Assembly (NCBI GenBank): GCA_029204225.1 | Contig: CM055100.1 | Span: 60,776,560-60,840,559, forward strand | DNA: 64,000 bases | Reading direction: 5' to 3' | Origin: Diphasiastrum complanatum | Lineage: Eukaryota; Streptophyta; Lycopodiopsida; Lycopodiales; Lycopodiaceae | Shown here: positions 60,180-64,000 of the stretch, in pieces | Layout of the letters: each line of letters opens with the position of its first letter | How positions within the stretch are numbered: the first letter of the stretch is position 1 | Position numbers and translations under genes: made by a program | The notes under the pieces: generated by a model | Database searches by the model: none | Seen by the model: only the letters and a program-made list of their open reading frames with translations | Told to the model about the DNA's origin: nothing

Positions 60180-61359
60180 AAGTACAAGTGCACTTAAGAA
60201 ATTGATCTAAACTATACCCAAATTGGTAGGTGTTTGGAAAGGTGCGAGTTTGAATGGATAGCTAGAACCATTATATTTGTACCAAATCTTGCTGTGGGCT
60301 GCCGGTGATGTGTGGGGCCATACAGATTCTGTTTTGGATAGTAAAATTTAGTTTGGTGCATTTTGATGAGAAGTTTTTATACGTTTGTTTGTTACTACAG
60401 AATATGCTACTGTTGATTTCACTTCTTGCTGTTGAATTTATTTGAGTCAATCTAGTGCATTTTTCAAGCTTTCTTGCATTGTTTATATTCCATTGATTTG
60501 TTCTTGGTTTAGATCAATCGTATAGTTGATTTGAAGCCTGATTACAGTACATTAAAGTTGATTCTCTGATATTTTGTGTGTGCATTGAAGTTGAGAGAGA
60601 AAGAGTGCAAAAACCATAGATTAAGGAGTGATTTGCAAGGGGAGAGATTGAAATCCATTGTACCTTCATTCTAGATGTGTCCAAGAGTGAAAGGGTTGAG
60701 ACTAGAAGCATCTAAGTGCTTGAAGTCACCCTTGGATAAGTCCTCCAAGTGAAATCTTAAGTGAATTTCTAGAGCACAAACATTTATAAGGGCAAAAGCT
60801 ACCAATACAAAGTGATAAGAATTGTTGGCAAGTACTAGGAGAAAAATTTGAGATCCAAGTCACATTGTTCACCCCTACTCAAGTGTGTGAGTGTGTTTTT
60901 GGCTTTAACATAAGTCATAAATGTGAGTGAGGCATATGTGTTGTGGTTGATCCAAAATTTTCAAGAGATCCTTCCTTTGTAGAGGGCAAGAACTAGTAAC
61001 TCAATTCTTGACTTTGGTGAAAAAATTGTCTTATTCATTGTGATCAAATCTTGATAAGTGGCATTAACTCTTTGTAAGCACATATCTTAGTGAGAGAGAA
61101 GCATCACATTTCTGGAAATTTGAATTTCATTCCAGCTCTAAAGAGGTAGAGTCATTGGTACGTGGTGGAGTCCAATAGGAGTGAATAAATTCAATTTTTT
61201 GAGCAAAATTTGACACTGTATGTATAAAACTCAAATAAGTTCTAATTCAACTTTCTTTGTGAGAGGTTGAGGGTCAAGTTTTAATCCCATTGGGAGTCCA
61301 AAATAGGGAGGAGTCCATATTTGAGTGTTCATACATGGTTGGGATCTTTGTGAATCTCT
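60180..61359 (+). other. Leader of element H, no gag
   Basis: About 1.2 kb of leader-like sequence follows the primer site without any gag start, and ends where the LTR of element F begins. The leader length is like that of Copia-2, so truncation just before gag is likely. Confidence 0.45.
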
Positions 61360-62188
61360 TGTTGAAAATCCAACAAATTCACACGTGTGGGGAACCACAC
61401 AGTGTGAATGATCTTTACCATGCTTTGTGGTGGCACGCAGATCACCTGTAGAGCAATCATGCAATCTACCAACAGATCTAAGGCTAGAGCACAATCTAGA
61501 ATGCTACAGATCAAAGCTACATTAATTCCTCACAAATAGGGAATGTGCACAAGCAAGATCATGTATGAAGAAGACACAAAATCCAAGTTAGAGAGAGAAT
61601 ACAATTACAAGCAACATAGAATGAGATCCAAATTTGTCATTTATGACATTACCAAAAGCTTGATTTATCATTGGAAATGAATGAGAATCATATGTACATA
61701 TATAGGAGAGCCAAAATTCATGGTACTACTAGCATTCAATGCACTCCCTACACCTATTCAAGTGCAAACTACTATTATCTTGACACCTAAATGCTTGCAT
61801 GCACAGATTGTACCTAACTTCTACCTACTTTCTCCAAATGTCAATTTCTCAACTAGCCATGTACAAAACTACATGCATGTGTCCATTAGAGTGTTTGCAT
61901 GCCTTGCATGTCACAATGGAAACTTAGGACACAATGCATTTATGATGGTTCGAGTTTCTACAAGGCCATATTTGACCAATTCTATGTGAAATTCTACATG
62001 CATGTCAATCTAGATGTTGTGAACATTGTTGCATGTCATTGGAACTTGATCTACCTAACCCAAACTCGCCCTATTCTACAAGGATATGTGCTCAATTCAC
62101 ACACCTTGGATATGTACAAAATATTTACATGGGTAGGACCCCCAAATATCAACAAACATAAGATAGATATCTTTTACAATTTTTAACA
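61360..62188 (-). repeat. 3' LTR of element F, about 829 bp
   Basis: On the plus strand TGTTGAAAATCC...TTTTTAACA, followed by CTCCTTAAAA, the complement of a polypurine tract. Length and start resemble the D LTR (TGTTGAATTTC), but the body is diverged and instead shares a block with the Copia-3 LTR. CACACGTGTG lies at 61380-61389. Confidence 0.65.
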
Positions 62189-62658
62189 CTCCTTAAAATA
62201 TATCTATCCGATGTTGATAAAAATCCTTTGTGTGTGTGAATTCTTTGCTTTGAGTTTGAAGTGAAGATGATCAAAGAATCCATCATAGCAGCACGGTTAC
62301 CAAATCCACGATAAGATTTCTTTGATAGAAATCTTTTCCAAATGCCTTTGAAAAATTTTCCACCAATTTGCCACTAAGTTGATATGCCTCCTCCATGCCT
62401 GATGTAGATCCTAGATTTGCAAAGTCCTTTTGCATGAGGATGGCCACATAAGAATCTAAAAAATTTGAGGCCTCCATGCCTCCTCATGATCACAAAGATC
62501 ATATAGATCAAGATTATATCATGAGCAATATTCAAGATTAAGCACACTAGCTTTATTAGTCCAAACTCTATGAACTTTATCCAAAATGGATCCAATCTTG
62601 AAACCATACTCTAACTTGATCAAACTGAGGCTAAATACTTTCTTAAGGATGTAAGTGT
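62189..62658 (-). pseudogene. Conserved tail segment of element F, partial
   Basis: Readable parts align with D and E: TYILKKVFSLSLIKL with DTYILERV-SLKKI, FKIGSILDKVHRVWTNKASVLNL with FDIKIRSIMDIVHCMWTSQA, and HEEAWRPQIF with YEAWKPQIS in another frame. A second frame, 62477-62283 (MEASNF... ending DLVTVLL), matches the equivalent frame of D including the stop position. Function unknown. Confidence 0.6.
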
Positions 62659-62666
62659 TCTTCGAC

Positions 62667-62936
62667 TCAATATTCGTCCTTGTTTTTCCACTTGGCCACA
62701 GATGGGTTAATGAATTTGACATATGTTGTCTGCTCGATTTTTTTAAATGTCCTGGTGACAGCATTGGGTCCTCTTGGGAACCCAAAAGGTTGCAAGTCGG
62801 TTGGTGCAAATGATATGTTGTAAACATAGTTCCTCACAGGAGGAACTATTAGTTGGCATGACCTTGTTGTAGCATTGTAGTTGGCATATATCATATGCAC
62901 GAGGTACGGGCTTTGATACCCCGTCAGGACTGGCAT
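62667..62936 (-). CDS. Hypothetical 89-aa ORF or exon, unrecognised
   Basis: The ORF starts MPVLTGYQSPYLVHMIYANY and ends with VKFINPSVAKWKNKDEY. An AG immediately precedes the ATG (TTTTAG before 62936), so it could equally be an exon beginning there. Its composition is balanced and protein-like and it is more GC-rich than surrounding AT-rich DNA. No domain is recognised. It abuts element F. Confidence 0.35.
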   Translation of the reverse strand: MPVLTGYQSPYLVHMIYANYNATTRSCQLIVPPVRNYVYNISFAPTDLQPFGFPRGPNAVTRTFKKIEQTTYVKFINPSVAKWKNKDEY

Positions 62937-62939
62937 CTA

Positions 62940-64000
62940 AAACTCAATGGCTTGAAAGAAGGATGTTGTCTGTTGGTACCAGTGTTGCATTTTAGTAAGG
63001 GCGATCCATAACAACTTGTAGAGTATCGTAGGATTGTGTAAATAGGCTCTTGGACTGTTGTTATGGTGGATACGGGTGTTGAAATGCAGTTGCTATGGGT
63101 CCACGGTTGATGCGAGTGCAATGCAACCAGTGGCGGTTGATATGGCTGAATGTGGTGGAACGAGTGAATGCGTTTGTTGACAATGAGGTCGAGAAGCAGT
63201 CGTTTGGTGATTGAAAGGTTGTGTTACTGTGATAGCGGTGAGGATTGTTCAAGGTAGGCGCGAACTGTAGCTGGGATGCAGTTATTTGTGGTCTAATGCG
63301 GTGGCTGCTGTGCGATGGTGGTTAGTTAGGATCTACGAGTCAAGGTAATCAGTACGGATTGATGTGTGCATGTGTTGGATATGCTCGGGTTGTAGGGGAA
63401 TGAGGTTGCTACGGCTGAAGAGTAGATGTGGTTGAATGTGTGTGAGCATTGGTGCTATTTCTATGGTGTGAGACTGGAGACAATTGGATTGCAGTGGGTG
63501 GGAATGGTTTGCGGTCCGTACAGTTTGCGATGGATTGCAGTCCCTACGGGTTGCGACGGTTTGCGGGCAATTGCAGTGTATTATGGTCCGAACGGTTTGC
63601 AAAGAATGAGCATGGTTTGCGGTGGTTTATGATCCATACAGTACGGTAGATTATGATGCCTACGGGTTATGATGGATGATTGTTCCTATGGGTGAAAACG
63701 GGTGGTGCAATAGCTGCGATACGGTTGCTATTGTTGAAAGATTAAAGGTATGTGATTGCGGTTCCGACGCTGCAATTGTGAAGGTTGTGTGTTTGTAGTT
63801 GTTACGATAGCTGTGGTGCTGTTGTTGACGATGGCTACGGTGCAAAGAGTGAAGCAATGGGATTTTTGTTGAATGAATTTTCTACGGCTCAATGCAGTTC
63901 TCACGATGCAGAGTGGTCACTACAGTGCAATGCGATTGTCACGATTGGAAGGTGTTTGCAATGACTGTAGCATGTTTGATTATGGTCTGAATGGTTCAAG
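62940..64000. other. More GC-rich repetitive region, no recognised gene
   Basis: G-rich on the plus strand with many copies of short variants of GGTTTGCGGT, TACGGTTGC and TGATGGATG. The densest part, about 63490-63680, has imperfect repeats of roughly 28-32 bp built from a CCNTACGGTTTGCGATGG-like core. Open frames on both strands look like by-products of this composition. It may be a degenerate tandem repeat or part of an LTR; the window ends inside it. Confidence 0.4.

Larger units (their letters stand above)
61360..62658 (-). mobile_element. RT-less copia-derived element F, truncated
   Basis: In minus orientation only the last part of the tail segment (62658-62189) and the 3' LTR (62188-61360) remain. 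The tail is similar to those of D and E over this length. At about 62658 it switches to unrelated sequence. Confidence 0.7.

Noticed and set aside
61380-61389. Treating the recurring CACACGTGTG as inverted-repeat termini of a DNA transposon
   Set aside because: The copies sit at different places inside LTRs and are not paired around a unit or flanked by target duplications.
61681-62186. 102-aa and 95-aa plus-strand ORFs
   Set aside because: They lie inside the LTR of element F and show no domain.

Overview
This window looks like nuclear DNA of a land plant with a large, retrotransposon-rich genome. It is AT-rich and has no operons or ribosome binding sites. It holds many copies of plant Ty1/copia elements with methionine-tRNA primer binding sites (TGGTATCAGAGC), two Ty3/gypsy remnants with tRNA-Asp-type primer sites, long GA/CT/CA/TA microsatellites, and two short candidate host exons with good splice sites. 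The plant lineage (gymnosperm, fern or other) cannot be fixed from the sequence. No rRNA, tRNA gene, CRISPR array or bacterial feature was seen.

Layout. 1-5124: Copia-1 (+) with an intact 1322-aa gag-pol; its 5' LTR lies outside the window. 5117-8750: a protease scrap, unexplained DNA, a compound microsatellite and a decayed minus-strand copia RT/RNase H. 8752-13002: Copia-C (+), the RT-bearing relative of an RT-less family, cut off inside RT. 13003-16789: fragments of three copia copies (minus RT-to-integrase; plus linker-to-RNase H with an internal deletion; plus integrase followed by an unrecognised 160-aa ORF). 16790-20152: RT-less element E (-). 20153-23520: pieces of minus-strand retroelements. 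25038-29298: RT-less element D (-) with an 857-aa ORF. 29691-30726: gypsy primer site and LTR holding a candidate host exon. 30727-36644: Copia-2 (+), intact 1317-aa gag-pol. 36645-41995: Copia-3 (-), decayed, joined to Copia-2 through truncated LTRs. 41996-42624: repeat/microsatellite block ending in a primer site. 46204-47028 and 54735-55554: two solo LTRs of the C/D family, each with a perfect 5-bp target duplication. 49090-51450: gypsy gag-protease and LTR (-). 52502-52642: second candidate host exon. 54006-54722: acidic repetitive ORFs. 56682-58196: broken copia gag-pol (+). 58198-61359: LTR and leader pieces. 61360-62658: RT-less element F (-). 62667-64000: an unrecognised ORF and a more GC-rich, repetitive tail.

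How the parts relate. Copia-1 and Copia-2 keep every catalytic motif looked for and could be autonomous or only recently inactive. C, D, E and F form a related group. C keeps integrase and RT. D and E share one exact integrase deletion that removes the catalytic glutamate region. They carry, in place of RT-RNase H, a conserved segment of unknown origin that F also has. Both also lost the protease catalytic aspartate. This looks like a non-autonomous retrotransposon lineage that would need proteins from a C-like partner, and it is the most interesting system in the window. A perfect 10-bp palindrome (CACACGTGTG) recurs 11 times, almost always in LTRs.
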